Part shown: positions 21,621 to 35,649 of the stretch, piece by piece | How positions within the stretch are numbered: position 1 is the stretch's first letter | How the letters are laid out: every line of letters begins with the position of its first letter | Origin: Aristolochia californica | Lineage: Eukaryota > Streptophyta > Magnoliopsida > Piperales > Aristolochiaceae | Assembly (NCBI GenBank): GCA_029961685.1 | Contig: JARWKL010000013.1 | Location: 22,846,922 to 22,910,921, forward strand | Reading direction: 5' to 3' | Length of the DNA stretch: 64,000 nucleotides | Notes under the pieces: generated by a model | Seen by the model: only the letters and a program-made list of their open reading frames with translations | What the model was told of the DNA's origin: nothing | The model's database searches: none | Position numbers and translations under genes: made by a program

Positions 21621-22426
21621 TTAGGGCCTAATTATCTCTATTGCTTTGTCTTGAGTAAAAAAAAAAATGATAAAATCAATCCAATCCCCCTAGGATTTGT
21701 CTCCAACAACGAAGATGAGTTCATTTTCACTCTCAAACACTTGGTTTCCTTACAAAAACTGGCAATTAGCCCCCAACAATATTAGCAAGGATTGTTTAAC
21801 CGTATTAGGCTAAATTAATCAAATTTTGGAGAGATCGAGTAATTGAGATAGGGTTGACGCCAACTGTGTTTAAATTAATATTTCTGGTTGTGTCACATAG
21901 TGTAGTAATGTTTTCATCGTTTCATATAGTATATGGTCAATTACCTTCATACCCTTGTCTTCTATTAATTAACTCTAATTATAAAAATTAAATAACTAAA
22001 ATACTCCTATATTAAAACTAATTTTAGGTACACAATATAGTTGCTTATGCCAAAGAGGTAAATCATGATGATTAATATGAGCTTTACACCCCTAAGATAT
22101 CACATAAATATATTATATATTATGCATTGTAGAACCACCTTTAGTTATAGTATATAAATTTAAGTGAAGTGACCCAACAAAAGAGGCAAAGCATGATTAG
22201 AACCAGCCCTTTGGGTTTGGTTGGTTACATTAGTGTTGGCATAGATTGACGGAAACCCTTTTGTTGTCATCCCACAAAAAAATATTGAAGGTATCTTCCC
22301 CTTCGATGGTTAAGATCACCTGATAGAAGGTCATATGTTCAGTCTTTTTATGTAAGTAGGTTGTGCAATTTTTTTTTCCAAAACGATTTTTTTTTTGTTT
22401 TAATGAATTCCATTAAGGGTTGATAA

Positions 22427-22540
22427 TGATCAAATTTTCCTTTTCATTAACTTTTTTTGGAAATAATAATGATCAAATTCTCTTTTATTTTTATTTTTTT
22501 CTTTTCTATGGGGCTTCAAACATACCCTAAAAGGAAGGAT
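22427..22540. repeat. Partial copy of the 21436-21620 MITE
   Basis: About 110 bp match the right arm at 21520-21630 (CTTTTCATTAAC, AATAATAATGATCAAA, then a T-rich tract and TATGGGGCTTC). The left arm is largely absent. Confidence 0.6.
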
Positions 22541-23426
22541 ATGATCCTCAAATGAAAAAGGAGGTTGACCACTTTCCTTTTTTCTCTTTCATTTACATTT
22601 TAATGTTTTTAATTTTTTCTCTCTCTTTGGAATTTCATTTCAATTATTAGATAAATGAATTAGAACTTACTACAAAAAAGTAGACTTTTAGAAATATTTT
22701 CAAAAGTAATTTAGAATTTAGACACAGTAACTCGAGGATTACTATTATTCGATAGTTGAATTTCAATTTTAAGGAAAGAGAGAGAGAGAGCTGCCAACTT
22801 TCATGCCTCTACCCATGTTGGGGAAGAAATTCTTTTCCATTTTCATTTTGTTAGAAAAATGGGCATTCGACGGGATGAGTCGATAATTAACACAATTAAG
22901 TAGTAAAATCTATCTATTTGATCGAGTCAATTGGGTTTTTCCCTCCACTCTTAGACTTGTATGCCTCCAAGTCTAGTTGAGCCAATTTGGTTGCATTATC
23001 GAAATCTTTTTGTCAAATAAAATTGTTTATAGCATTATTTCCATGGTCAAAAACCTACAAAAATATTTACTTCAAAATGATACCAATTTGAAACAAAAAA
23101 ACTTTTTTATCAATTAATTAATCTAGTAATCAAGATGGAAATACTTTCTATCTCTATCTCTATTTTTCATTAGTAATCATTAATGGGCTAATTTTATCAA
23201 TTTTTTTATAGAAAAATATCTTATATAAAAAACTTAAAATTATAAAATATTTCCTTTAAATCCAATATTGATGTATAGAAATGTAAAGACATAAAAAAAT
23301 GATTATAATGACTTGTATTAAAAAACGAACTACATAATACCATTAATTACATATTAATACCCATAAGATAGTATTAATGATTTACTTGGAAAAGTCTGGG
23401 GTCAAGTCAACAACAGAGAAAGAAAA

Positions 23427-23490
23427 TTAAAAAATTAAAAAATTAAAAAATTAAAAAATTATAAATAAATAAATAAATAAATAAATAAAA
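23427..23490. repeat. Simple repeats (AAAAATT)n and (AAAT)n
   Basis: Runs of AAAAATTA units are followed by AAAT units. This is a microsatellite tract. Confidence 0.85.
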
Positions 23491-25327
23491 AAAGAGTATC
23501 TCCGGAAAATGGGGAAACCGGATTTCTTGCGTTAGTGGGTGGCTTTTAAAAGTCTGCCTGCCGCCGCCCAAGCGAACCAGAAAAAATTAAATTTACGGAA
23601 ATGGCCCTGACAAAATAATGCAAATGAAAGAAAGTGTTGACAAAAAACCGAGTGTCCGAATCAAACCGGTTCAACTCTTGGCTAGAACCGGACCAAATTA
23701 GGTCTCCTTATTCTTGGGCTGTCCACGTCAAGACACGATCTACTCACTATGCTGAAAAGGAAAAAAATATTATATTATATGTCCGTTTGGGATATTCCAA
23801 AGGGAAGGGCAACTTAGTGCAAATATTGATTTCGTTTAAGGGTATTTTAGGGCTTTTAGTTAAAATTATTTTATCCAGAATGCGGCCATTGGTTGTACCG
23901 GAAAGGGAGGAGACGACGATGTGCGCCTGGCGCGTACGCTAACTTCTCATAAAAGGGCGAGTCGACGAAAGCCAAGCAATTTAAGCCGTCCTGTGGGCCC
24001 ACCACCTGATTTGGACTCCCTAGGATTTTTTTTTTTTTTTTAAATTAAGTGAATAAAAGGATAGAAAATATTGTTAAAAGGAGATGGGTGCTTACGTGGT
24101 GGAACCCATGAGAAGCTCTAGATGGGCCTACCTGCATCACATCCACGTGATGTTGGATTTTTTTCTCCTTTTAAGGGGCCTACATTCTGGAATTTTCATA
24201 TTATTTATTCTTCGGTCCCCCATGTTTACGAACACTTTCATTTAAGGGTGCTCATGTTTTATATTTTACTATGTGATATCGGGCCCACTAATTAAATATA
24301 TAATCGTGCATTGATTTGGGTTTCCAATTAGGAAAACCGATGGTCGAGATTTAATTGATTTAAAGAACATTTTTTCTCTTTACCTAATAAAGATAAGAAG
24401 AACGGGGATCAGGGCTTGGATCGTGCTGCTCGCCATGTATCTGCCACACTGAGGCCTCTCACAAGCTTCTCAGGCTTGGAGTAAGTGACACCTAACTTGT
24501 TAAAAAAATTTCAGAAGCAAACAACTACTACAAGTCTTTGCTTCATGGGTTGTTATGTCTTTTTGTTATTTTCCTTTTTTAAGAAGATTTTTTTTTTAAT
24601 ATTTTTTAATGATTTTTATTGAATTTAAAAAATGAAAAAAGAGAGTGAGAGATGAAGTGATCAAGTCAGTATTTCACGGTTTTTTTTTTTTTGGATTTTT
24701 AGTAGAATTATGAAGGAGAGAAAAGTCCAGAGTCAACAGGATGGATATGTGCAAGTAGTTGCATTTCTTCTCTATCTTTCCTTCTCTTCATTACAGAAAG
24801 AAAAGCAATTTTAAATTTATTTTTATTGGAAAGAGAATTAAAAAGGTAGCTATATATTACAAAATGGAAAAGAGAAAGCAATGAAAGCTGGACATTTACT
24901 CTATACACAGAGAACATACAAACAGCCTTCCTTTTCATCTTCTTTTCTCCACTTTAATTTGATTCCACCGATGGTTCTATCCTTCATTTGATTTGTACAA
25001 ACTGCCTGTTCAGAACCTATTACAATCTGTAAATTTTTGTGGATTCTGCTCTTTCTCTGATTTTTCTCCGATTATCATATCAGCCATTTTTTGGGTCTCA
25101 GCTTTGTTTTCTGCAGCCTTTTTTGGCTTCTGTAGTTGGCTTTTGGTTTTCCCCATTCAAAACACTACTGCTCGAAGGGGTTGACGAGACATTAACATGT
25201 CTGCAAAATTTTAAGTTTTCTTTTAAATTTTTGTTAGAGAATTACTACTGTTTTTCTTTTTTTCTTTTTTCCATTTTTTTCTCTTTCTGCATAAGTTTGT
25301 TGGAGATTAAAAGAGGGAGGGGAAGTC

Positions 25328-28300
25328 ATGGGAAAGCAGGGACCTTGCTATCATTGTGGAGTTGCAAGTGAGTTTTTGTTTTAATTTCTCATTTTCATGG
25401 CTTTTACAATCATGTGCATGAAAACATTTTGTGTTTTTTTTTTTTTTCTTCTGTTTTTCATTCTCTTTTCAATAATTGTATTTTATGAAATGGACTATCA
25501 AGTGAAAAGTTAATAAAGAGTACTCTGACAAAGTGACCTAAATCTTTCCTTTGTTCAAAGGTAGACTTACTGATCGAATGCTGTAAGAAAAACATCGAGC
25601 TTGGCTATTTGTATGTTGTTGATATTCTCTATTCCTCCGAATCTGTGAATTATTTCTGGATTGTTGAACTCTTTCGCAATTGTGTATGGTCTTATTTACC
25701 GCAACTTTATTGGCTTATGTATTTATAGATTGCGTATCATTGCGTTTGCCTGAATTTCATTTGAGCTGTCAAATTTCGATGATTAATTTTCTGTTTTTCA
25801 TTCCCTTGCTGCGAATTTTTGTTCTATTTTAGCCAAGAAAAACTAGCCTTTTTTCCTTTTCTTTTCGTCTGTCTCTCATTCTTTTGTTCACTTTTTGTAT
25901 TCCGAAACTTCATACTATGTTAAAATAAGTAAATTCTGAAAATTGTCTTATTGGAGTTTCTTTGCTATCTCACTTTCGTGAAATAACTTTAGGGGGCCAA
26001 GTTGAACTGATGATACAATTAACAATTGAGTTACTTTACAGAAATTTTTAATTTCTATCAATTATTCAGAGCCCCATCCCTCTCTAATTACCATTTTATA
26101 GGTGTTGGTATATTTTCCACTGTCTTTCTGGTAGGTAGTGTCTCATGTTCTTGCTGTGCTAATAGACCTAAATTACAGATTAACACATTTGAAGTGAACA
26201 TGCACTACTCCTCCCGGAGTCGATGTTATGACTTTGTTCATATAGGATGCTTAATAATGACAAATAAACCGTTAAAAGCAACTGAAGAGTTGCCAATGGT
26301 GGAGAATTTGAGGAGCCGTTATTTTGGAACCATGAGTCTATGTTTGTTGCAGAGAATGAATGATCTGGTTTTTGGGAAAAAGGAATTTGTTCACAATTGC
26401 ATCCTATTTTATTCAACTGAGCAGATTTGATTGGAAAGCTATATGTGTATTCCCTTTTGAAAATTTTCTCGATTTTGAGGTCACATGCTTTAGAAAATAA
26501 TAGATCAATAATTACTGAATCTACAAATAACAGGTACTCCTCTCTGGAGGAACGGACCGCCAGAGAAGCCAGTACTGTGCAATGCATGTGGGTCCAGGTG
26601 GAGAACTAAGGGTACACTTACAAACTACACTCCGCTGCATGCTCGAGCAGACCTCATTGAGTCAGAGGACTTTAAAGGCTCCAAAATGAAGTCAATATCC
26701 ATTAAAATCAAAGAACAAAAGTTGCAGAAAAGAAAATATTCTGATGTTAATTCTGAAGTTGAAGGTGTAACTCCACTTAGTGACCAGAGCTTTCGCAAAG
26801 TTGTGGAGGAGGACATGAGCAACAGGTCTAGCTCTGGCTCTGCCATTTCTTACTCTGAGAGTTGTGTTCACTTTGGTGGAACTGATGGAGGTGAATGGAC
26901 AGGTATATCAGTAGGTCACAATTCTCAATTAGGTTGTTGTTTTCTGGTGCTGGGGTTTTATTGTCATTGAGCCCATCCTTCCTCTTTAGGAGGCCATGCT
27001 GAATTTTCAAATGATCATCGCAACGTGGCACAGCTTAGTGACACTTTTTCAGTGTTAATATGTTTTTGTCGTTTACCAAAAAAGGTGTTTTTGTCATTTT
27101 AACTTCGAAAATGTTCTTTTATTTCAATATTGTATGACTTATACTTCATTACATTTATACGATGATATTTTGATGCAGATTGGGCCGTGAGAGTGACTAA
27201 AATGTGCTTCACATTTTATTGGATACTTGTTATGGCAACAAATAACTTTACTTTCCTGAAATTTTCCTTTGGGGTAGATATTTTACCACTTAGTGTTTCC
27301 TAAGATTTTCCTCTTGCCTTATATCTGATTATGTGAGAGCGAATCGGAAAGTTTTCAATCAGATATTTTTCAACAAATTAGTAAACAACCTTTTGTTGGT
27401 AAATGCGTTGCATTCATGGGTTACTGCTAGCGAAAAATCATTTGCTAAGATGTTCCACACTTCTGTTTCTCAAACTTTTGTTCCTTATGGAAGTGAAATG
27501 AGAAGATTTTGACCTTTCCTGCTAAACAATTATTTCTAGAGAAATCCGTTTTGTTATGGCTGTTTAAGGTTGTTGTCATGCATTTCCTTAATCAGTGAAA
27601 ATTATATTAAATATGCCTCTGCAGATCCAACTTTCTTGTTTCTTTTGAGATTGATAAATTAGTTAACTCTTTCAATGGGATTCAGGCTCTGCTCAGTCCA
27701 CTGTCTGGGACACAATCGTGCCGTCAAAGAGGAGAACTTGCATCAGTCGGGCAAAGCCATCTTCTGTTGAAAAGCTCACAAAGGATCTGTATAGTATTCT
27801 ACATGAACAACAGCAACAGTCATCTTACCTGTCAGGATCTTCAGAAGTGGACCTGCTTTTTGAAAGTGGAACTCCCATGGACTCATTTGGGATAGGCCAT
27901 GGAGGTGTTCTCATAAAGCACCTAACCTCAGAGGTGCGAGATGAGGAATCAGAGGCTAGCTCTCTTCCTGTTGATAACAAGACTCAGATCACAAACAAGG
28001 CTTATTCAGGGTCCAGATCTCTACCTGTTGGAACCAAGGGCATGGGTTTTTCTGGTGTTGGCAATGAGACATTCAAGAAGCCTGTGGAAGAAGAGATGCT
28101 AGTGAATGCAAAAAGGTTTCCTCTAAACTGATTTCCAAATTAAAATGAACTGATGAGTAGAAGTAATATGGTCATTAGGGCCATGTGAACTTTTTGGCAG
28201 GGTTCTTCCAAGTTTTGTTGCCATGGAGACAGCTCATGGTTAGTTGGTTATGGCCATTAAACATCCTGTAAATGATTCTGTAAATGTAAAGAAAAGGCTT

Positions 28301-31300
28301 AGTTGTATGAGGAAAAGATCTCAGGTAGTTATCTTTTTGAAGGGCAAAATTTTTGGCTTCTAGAACTGTCAACCTCACAAGGAACCTTTGATTTCATTGG
28401 ATTAGTCGTGGACATGTCTTTGAGTGAATGAGATCTGAGCCACTAACTTTTTAATGATGTTAAAATTTAGTGTATGGTTTTCTTTGATGATAGTATTGGT
28501 ATTTGAATTCTTAGTTCATATTCCCTTACTTTGCATTTACAGGGACAAGGTTTTGCAGGACAGTCATCATGTTTTGCGAAGCAGCTCTTCACCTCTGGGT
28601 TTCATAGACTTGAGGGTACGGTTTAAAGACTAAATGATATATCGTTTTTTGAATGGGCTTGTTGGTTTTTCTCCAATTATGGATTGTCATGTAACTTACA
28701 TGATTTTAGTCCATGTCGGAGTAGGAGGTTGTTAGCTTCGAGGAGTTTATGAAGCATTTGAACCCCGATGAACAACAGCAGCTGATGAAATTTCTGCCCT
28801 CCGTAGATGTAGCAATTGTTCCAGACAGGTTAGCGGTTAATTTTTACTATCGAATTTGGTTTCATGTTCAAATGGATCTGTATGGTAGGATAGCCTTGAT
28901 TTATCCATTGCAAGTTGTGGAATGCCCAGCTACATGCCAACCAATTAAATGATCCACTGTCAAATCTGTTCACAGTGTTTCTCTACATGAAAGGTCATTT
29001 TTTATTTAGTCATACGTTTTATCTATTATTCATCAAAAAGCTGGAAGCATCCAGCTAGTTAGTTATTTATCTGTATTTACACCTATGGTGGAGTCTTTAA
29101 ATAGGTAAGTTCAATTAGCTAATAATTCATGTGTCCAATGGAGGAAACTCTTTTTCTTAGCATACAGCTAAGATGCCTTTAATCTTCATTATTATAATGG
29201 TCTCCTGAGATACTTTATGAAGCTATGAATGGGGTAATAAGTGGAAAAACCAAAAAAAAATAAAAATGAGGGGCCTTTACTTAAGTCACGTATTAGAGGA
29301 TATGACTACTCTAGATGTTGTTCAGATGATAGTTTTTTATGGCCATGGACTCAAATGTTCAGTCACTTATTAAATATTTCGGAAGTGAAGTCTCTTCTAT
29401 CTGTTTATTGATCGCCTCTTGTCTTGTGCAGCCTTAAGACTATGTTTGAGAGTCCTCAATTTTCTGAAACTTTGTCATGTTTCCAACATCTGCTTCTCGA
29501 GGGAATATTTGAACTCTCAATATCAGAGATCAACAGTGAAGAATGTAGGACTTTAAAGAGGCTTGCTTTAGCAAATTTGGCTAAGTCAAAATGGGTGGAA
29601 CGCTATCAACATGTCAAGGTCTATCTGATTGCAATATTGCTGATTTTAAGAGTGCTTCATTGCTTGAAACTACTTGTCTTTATTGGAAGAAAGTTCATCT
29701 AGCTGATTTTGTTTGCATATCCGCTAGGATGCCAAACAAAAGAAAGTCACAGGAGGGAAAGCGAAAGCTGCAGGAACCACCTTTACTAGCACTGGAAAAT
29801 TAGCACCAGCTATGAGACCTAATGATGGCCAAAACCTAAATCTTCCAGGTTGGTCCAGTCTGGTGATCGGAAACTTAATATTCTGTTGGTGGATATTGCA
29901 TGAATTGCGAAGCTTTTATATTCTGTCGGTGGACACTACATGAATTGGAAAACTTTTATATTCTGTTGGTAGATATTACAATAATGTTTAAATGTCAATT
30001 TGTTCTTTTTTCTTTTTTGATGCTCATAGTTTCTGAGATTTTGCTACTGCATGAAGAAAGAATTCAAGACGCTAAAATTGATAGTAAGACAATTATTTAA
30101 ATTATGTTTTCAATTAGGTGACATGTAGGTTACAAGTAGGTGGTTTTCAATTGACCTTTTTTTTCAATTTTTGAGTTTAAAATATGCATCTATTTCTTGT
30201 AAAATGTCTAAATATTCAAAAATTGAAACTTAGCGAACATATATCTCCATGGTGGATGTATGAGACATATACGTACGACAGTGACTTCTATAAGAGGAAA
30301 CAGAGCAAAATTTTACTATATTTCCAGGATTGATCTTGATTCAAGCAGATAAATGTCCAATTCAAGCAAACTCATGGGTGTGGTTTGGATATTCTTATTA
30401 ATACCTAAGAATTGTTTGAGTGAAGGCTTAATCCAATTGAATAGTTCTGCTCAAGAAATGTGCTCCTTATTTTAAACTATGAGCCATACCCTCATATCAT
30501 AGGTCATAAAGATAGTCATCTTTGTGAAGCCGCTCAGATCTAGTTCTACCAGGATTTATTGCTGCCCTATAGGTCTGCTGTTTATTGTACCAACAGCCAC
30601 TTGGATGCAGTAGGTTTGAACTTTTGATTTGCTTGGGGGAGCAGTTGTGGATCCATTTTTAAGACATTGATGCTGACCACTTGGTAAGGCACAAATTGAC
30701 ACATCCATTAGACATGAAGCATTAAGCTTGTAGATAGATAATAGTTTGACGAGGCCTTGTGAAATAGTCAGTGAATCAGTCTTGTGTGTCAACAAGATTT
30801 ATTGCTATCTGAGTTCTTTCTGAGAAGAAATGAGAAATACAAGAATGAGAGAAGAGAAGAAGAAAAGGAGAAGAGAGTGGCTAAAAGAGAGCGTAGGAGA
30901 GAGCATTGGCGCCTCTTCCTTCTTATTAACTTAAGTGATTTTGAGAGATAAATAACATATTTACTCCACATACACATAAATCCTTATAACTTCCTAACCA
31001 CACCTCCAAACAGCATAAAATCTGGACCATAGACACACCTAACACTTCTAATCATGACAGTACTCTCACTGGAATATAAAGATAATGTAAAATGATCAAA
31101 CTGCCCTTTATACTACTTTTAACACTCCCCCTCAAGTTGGAGCATATATATCTAGAAACCCCAGCTTGTTACAAAATGCCCCAAATTCACCTCTACTCGT
31201 GAGTTTAGTAAAAAAGTTACCAACTTGATCACTAGACCGAACATTGGAGGTAACAATTTCTTTCTGTGTTACTACATCTTGAATAAAGTGACATTGAACT

Positions 31301-33358
31301 TTTATATGTTTGGTCCTCTCATGAATAGTTCCTTGGTTATCACAATACATAGTCATAGGTCAGTAATATGCAAGTTTAACATTTGAAGAACTGATCTCAC
31401 CAACATCACTCCACTTATAATATGAGCTATAGCTCTATATTCAGATTCTGCACTAGAACGGGCCACTCTACAACAAAATATAGTAGCCGAGCATAAACAT
31501 AGTCCAAAGCTTATGAAGCTACTCTATTTTGTTGCTTCTGAGACTTTTTTTCAGTGAAAGGGCAAAAAATACCAATTTCCTCCAAGATGCTTTATAACTC
31601 ATTGTAGGAGTCAGTAACAGTTGTGTCACCTTACTTAAGGCTGAAAAATTTAGCATATAACTCATATACTCGAGATAAATTACTTTCCTGTGCATATAAC
31701 GCTTCCAAGACATCCACGTTTCCTTGGCTGTTTCATAGTTCATAATTTGAGTCAGTTTTGAAACCATACTATTTAGTAACCAGGTCATGACCTTTCTATC
31801 CTCTGCTTTCAAACTATTTGTTATAGGAATTGGTTGGTTAATCTCTAATGAATTTTGATTTCTATTTGGCTTTGAGGTAGATACGAACGACTTAGACCAA
31901 CTAAGATTATTCTGTCCATTCAACCTTTCAGTAGTAATCAGAATAGTATCTTTCCCATAAGAACATTCAAATTCCCTTGTGGGAGATTATCTCACCAGAA
32001 TCAGTCATAAGTAACAAATAACAATCAATATAACCAAACTTTGATACCTGCACAGACTATGTGGGCCCCACTTCAAAAAAATTAGGGTTTGATCAGAAAT
32101 TCAAATATTGGCCAACAACATACGTAAAGCCTGGAATGAGTGTCAATTCAGCCTTAAATGACCAAAGATTTTAAGAGAGGCTGATGTCAGCATTCTTGGA
32201 GGTGGCACAGACACTAGGCATAGTATTTGGGCTGCACACACTGTTGATGGGACAATCTCAAGCCAAAAGATCCTCTTGGGGCACTAATTAGGCATGGAAC
32301 TGCTCAATTGGTAGCCTAAACTATCAATTCTAGGGTTATGGCAGAAAAAAAGAACACGAAAAATCAAACCTTGACTATCAGTCAATAGAAAATCCTGAAA
32401 TCCCTTCCTCTGAGAAGATGCTGTGTTCAAAGGAGGAAGGAGTGCTTCAAGGGTTTGAAATGAGAAATGAGAAATGAGAAGAAATAGCCCTCCTGCTTTG
32501 ATACCAGGAGAAGAAATGAGAAATTGCAGTATGTGAGAAGAGAAGACTAAGAAAAGGAGAAGAGAGTGGCTGAAAGAGAGCATAGGAGAGAGCTCTCGTT
32601 AGGGTCTAGAGTCGACTCCTCTTCCTTCTTATTAACTTAAGTGATTTTGAGAGATAATTAAATATTTACCCCTCTAAGCACACCTCTAAACAACATAAAA
32701 TCAGGGCCATAGGCATACCTAAACATTCTGAATATGATAGTACTTTCACTGAAATTATACAGATAATATAAAATGACCGAACTATACTACATTTAACACT
32801 TTCAAGTTGCAACTTCCTATTATGTTGGATGTTTGATATTCAAATCATGTAACTTATTTTTGTTTATGCCATTCTCTGCACCAAGAATGTTGTAACTGAT
32901 CTGTTATGGATGTGTTACAAATTTCAGAGCCAAAGTACTCCCTGAAAGGCCCCAAGAGAGGACATAGAAGTGTACACATTCCTTACACAAAATCTCCTCA
33001 GACAAATTCTCATGATGGAAGCTGTAAAATCAATGATGACACGAAGGACACAGACAATGAAGGCTCTTGCTTCAGCCCAAGAAGTCTGTTTGCTTTCCCA
33101 CCAGACAGAAGTTCTTGTATGCTTGACTCTTGGCAATTCACTGATGAAAGCTCTGAGCAAGACCTACTCTTTGATGTGCCTTCGAACGCCTACTTCCCAC
33201 AGGCTGAGCTTCTAGACCGCAATATTTGGAAAGCAAATAGTTCTGAAAACCGAGTAACTGGCCAGGCTGAGGCTCTGTCACACCACCCACCCATGACTTT
33301 TGTAAGCCAGAAGTTAAAAGAAAGTAGTCTAGCATACCCACATCTGGTCCTTCAGTGA
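25328..33358 (+). CDS. GATA26/27-type zinc-finger transcription factor, 8 exons
   Basis: Exons: 25328-25367, 26534-26902, 27686-28115, 28543-28615, 28725-28828, 29432-29618, 29728-29848, 32928-33358. All junctions are GT-AG and phases agree, giving 584 residues. The start [10 protein letters not shown] is the conserved family N-terminus. The zinc finger is C7-X2-C10-X18-C29-X2-C32 with TPLWRNGP and CNACGSRWR, the plant X18 class, which binds GATA DNA motifs in the nucleus. Exons 5-6 ([35 protein letters not shown]) form the second conserved domain of GATA26/27, which resembles an ASXH/DEUBAD module. The tail has [15 protein letters not shown] and [11 protein letters not shown], also family signatures. 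The first intron splits the zinc finger. Intron 7 (3.1 kb) contains an antisense copia derivative. The coding sequence has no defects. The length is somewhat above what I recall for Arabidopsis relatives. Confidence 0.93.
29877..29985. repeat. Intronic short tandem repeat, three units of about 43 bp
   Basis: TATTCTGTTGGTGGA-type units occur three times at the start of intron 7, each followed by TGAATTG or a variant and CTTTTATA between units. Noncoding. Confidence 0.7.
31132..31356 (-). pseudogene. Copia RNase H C-terminal remnant
   Basis: [21 protein letters not shown] and [11 protein letters not shown] match the conserved copia end. The upstream part is deleted. Confidence 0.8.
31519..31923 (-). 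pseudogene. Copia gag remnant
   Basis: An N-terminal gag-like stretch ([43 protein letters not shown]) of the UBN2 type. The frame ends at 31519 and pol does not follow. Confidence 0.65.
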
Positions 33359-33681
33359 CGTGCTCATCTACTTGGATTTCAGTTTTCTGAATCTCATGCT
33401 TGCTTCGGTTTCTAGTCTTGTAAATGAGGTTGGAAAAGTAAAGAGTATATGCGGTTGCAACTAGCTCATATCTTCTAGTATCTGGTGCTTTTTTCTTAGG
33501 AAGATAGATGAGTATGCTGACCTGTTTCTTTAGTGGTATGGTAAGGGACAAACGTGGGTGGTTTTGTATAGGCTGATAGAAGTTGTATTATAGCTCGAAT
33601 TGTGCGGAAGAGCCCGTGCCATGCCGATGCATGAATCAGTGGAGTTCAAACCTGTAAGTATTTGGTAGTTTCTGACTTGAA

Positions 33682-33687
33682 AATAAA
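33682..33687 (+). terminator. Candidate poly(A) signal of the GATA gene
   Basis: AATAAA about 320 bp after the stop codon. Position is plausible, but no transcript evidence is available. Confidence 0.35.
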
Positions 33688-34289
33688 CTGAGAAAAAAAT
33701 CCTTTTCTAGGTTTTGCATATTATTGCCCCAAATCCATGTTTTGCTTCTGTTGAATGATGATAGCTATGAAAAAGCACAACAGAGTTGCCTACTTTTGAA
33801 AATGCAATGTGAATTTACCTGTTGATCGGCTGACCTCCAAGTGAACAATGACCAGAGGCTGATCAACAGCTTTTAAGTACATCTGATTCCTCATTTGTCT
33901 CTTTTTTCCCTTCTATTTCTTCAGCTTTAACTCACTGTTTGATTTTGTTGGATCAATTTAAAGGCAAATTAGGAATGTTAAAATGTTTCTTTATGTTTAT
34001 TTATCGACCATCTACATTTTTTATGGGTTGGAGAGTTGATCAATAACAATGGCTAGTGGCAACAATCTCTTTGGTTTTGAAGTTTTATTGCAAATCTCTA
34101 AGTTAAAAATAACACGAAACAAGGAACACTTAGATATAAGAACGGTATTATAGAAAGACAACCTTAGAATTGAGAGGGTCGTCCAATTACATTGTTCATT
34201 TATGTGTGTTTTGGAGAAAATTACATGGACAACTTCATATGGTTCCCACATAGGTTGGTAGTAAAAGTCAGTCATATCGACTCGAAGCC

Positions 34290-34400
34290 TACATCCTTAT
34301 TACATAGGTTGTTCGAAACCCATAGATTACTCTATATAAACTTCTTCTTTCAAGTCCTCGTGAAAAACAATATTTTTAATGTTTAGTTAGTTCAAAGGCC
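34290..34400 (-). pseudogene. Copia reverse-transcriptase fragment
   Basis: The minus strand reads IKNIVFHEDLKEEVYIE, a stop, then SMGFEQPM. This matches the copia segment VKNAFLHGDLKEEVYMxQPxGFE. Short and isolated. Confidence 0.65.
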
Positions 34401-35649
34401 AATTAAATGTTACAATTAAATATTATTAAAAGTTTGATGAGTATTAAATTTACACAAGAAATTTTATTTATTATCTAGACTGTCTTGCAAAAAATGAAAA
34501 TGTTATAATTATTAATATAAATTAAATATATAAAAAATAATCTATTACTTCCAATTGATAACTCTAGCTTCAAGTAAGGATTGATTAGATCTTTATTGCA
34601 TTGGAAATAGGCCTATAGAGCTTCAAGTAAGACATACTCTATAACAAAGTCTGCTATTGCAGATGAAATTTTTTGTTGATTTTAGTAATTCTTTTGCAAA
34701 CAAACATGTAGTGGGTAGTTGTCATAAAAAAATTTCCCGACAAAAAATAGTCTTTTGTTAGTGGAAGGATATTGTTCTCTTATAAAAAATATTTCACGAG
34801 CAAAAATGTTGAACTGCTCTCGATGAAAATAGTTTTGTCAAGAGAAGAATATTGTGACAATGAAACTACTTTTTTTTATAAAAATGTTCTAATAATGAAA
34901 ATAGATTTCATAGGTAGAAGATGATGAAGATGAAGAAGGCCCAGGTGACTTTTAAAGAGGGGATAAATTGATAATAAAAAATAAAAATTAAGTACTTAAA
35001 ATAAATAAAAAAATAAAATATGAGAAATAATTCACAAGCACACACTACAAAGAGACAATAATTTTGTTTTTGATGTTTCCCTAATAGTAATAACCACTCA
35101 AGAACCCTTTCTTGGAGATTTTTTACTAATAAACATTGTTAGCTGAAATTTATAGGCAAAAGAGATTCTGACTCTCTTTAAACCAGGTATAATGACCAAT
35201 TACACAAGACAAATCACTCCCAAAATATTTTCTACAACTAGATTCTAACTCTAGTAAGCTCTTCCCTCTAGTTTAAGGTTCTAGAATACCTCTATAGTCA
35301 GAAAGTGAAAATACACAAAAGTAAAAGAGAAACTTACATACTTATTATAGGAGAGACAACCTTGTCTTAGGGAGATCCAAGCTTCCAAGTCTTTGAACAC
35401 AAGCGAAAATATAATGGAGCTTGATTTAGTTAATAATGCCAAGAGATATGAGGGAAGATGAACAATTTAGGACAAAATCAACCATTTTCTCTCAAAAAGG
35501 ATATTTTTAGAAATTGAAATATAATATTTTTTTATAAATGCTTTGGATTGCTAATGAATGCTCAGTTATTGCTCCCAAATGAGTTTGGAAACTTATTTAT
35601 AAGAGTCCTAGCCAAACTAGCATTTTTTTTTACTGTTTTCAAAAAGCTT

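Larger units (their letters stand above)
21224..24990. other. Intergenic, no gene recognised
   Basis: AT-rich noncoding DNA with a MITE, a partial copy of it, and simple repeats. The last kilobase before 24990 is pyrimidine-rich in places and probably includes the promoter of the GATA gene, but I can point to no certain TATA box. Confidence 0.5.
30821..32798 (-). mobile_element. Copia deletion derivative in GATA intron 7, antisense
   Basis: The LTRs are 30821-31124 and 32507-32798, flanked by a perfect 5-bp duplication CTTTC (30816-30820 and 32799-32803). The minus-strand primer site TGGTATCAAAGC is next to the 32507 LTR, and the purine tract ACTTGAGGGGGAG is next to 31124. Only the ends of the coding region remain: gag (31519-31923) and the last part of RNase H (31132-31356). 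Protease, integrase and RT are deleted. Confidence 0.93.

Noticed and set aside
22190..22380. Possible SINE
   Set aside because: A TATGTTCAGTC phrase is a poor B-box match, and no A box, tail or target duplication was found.
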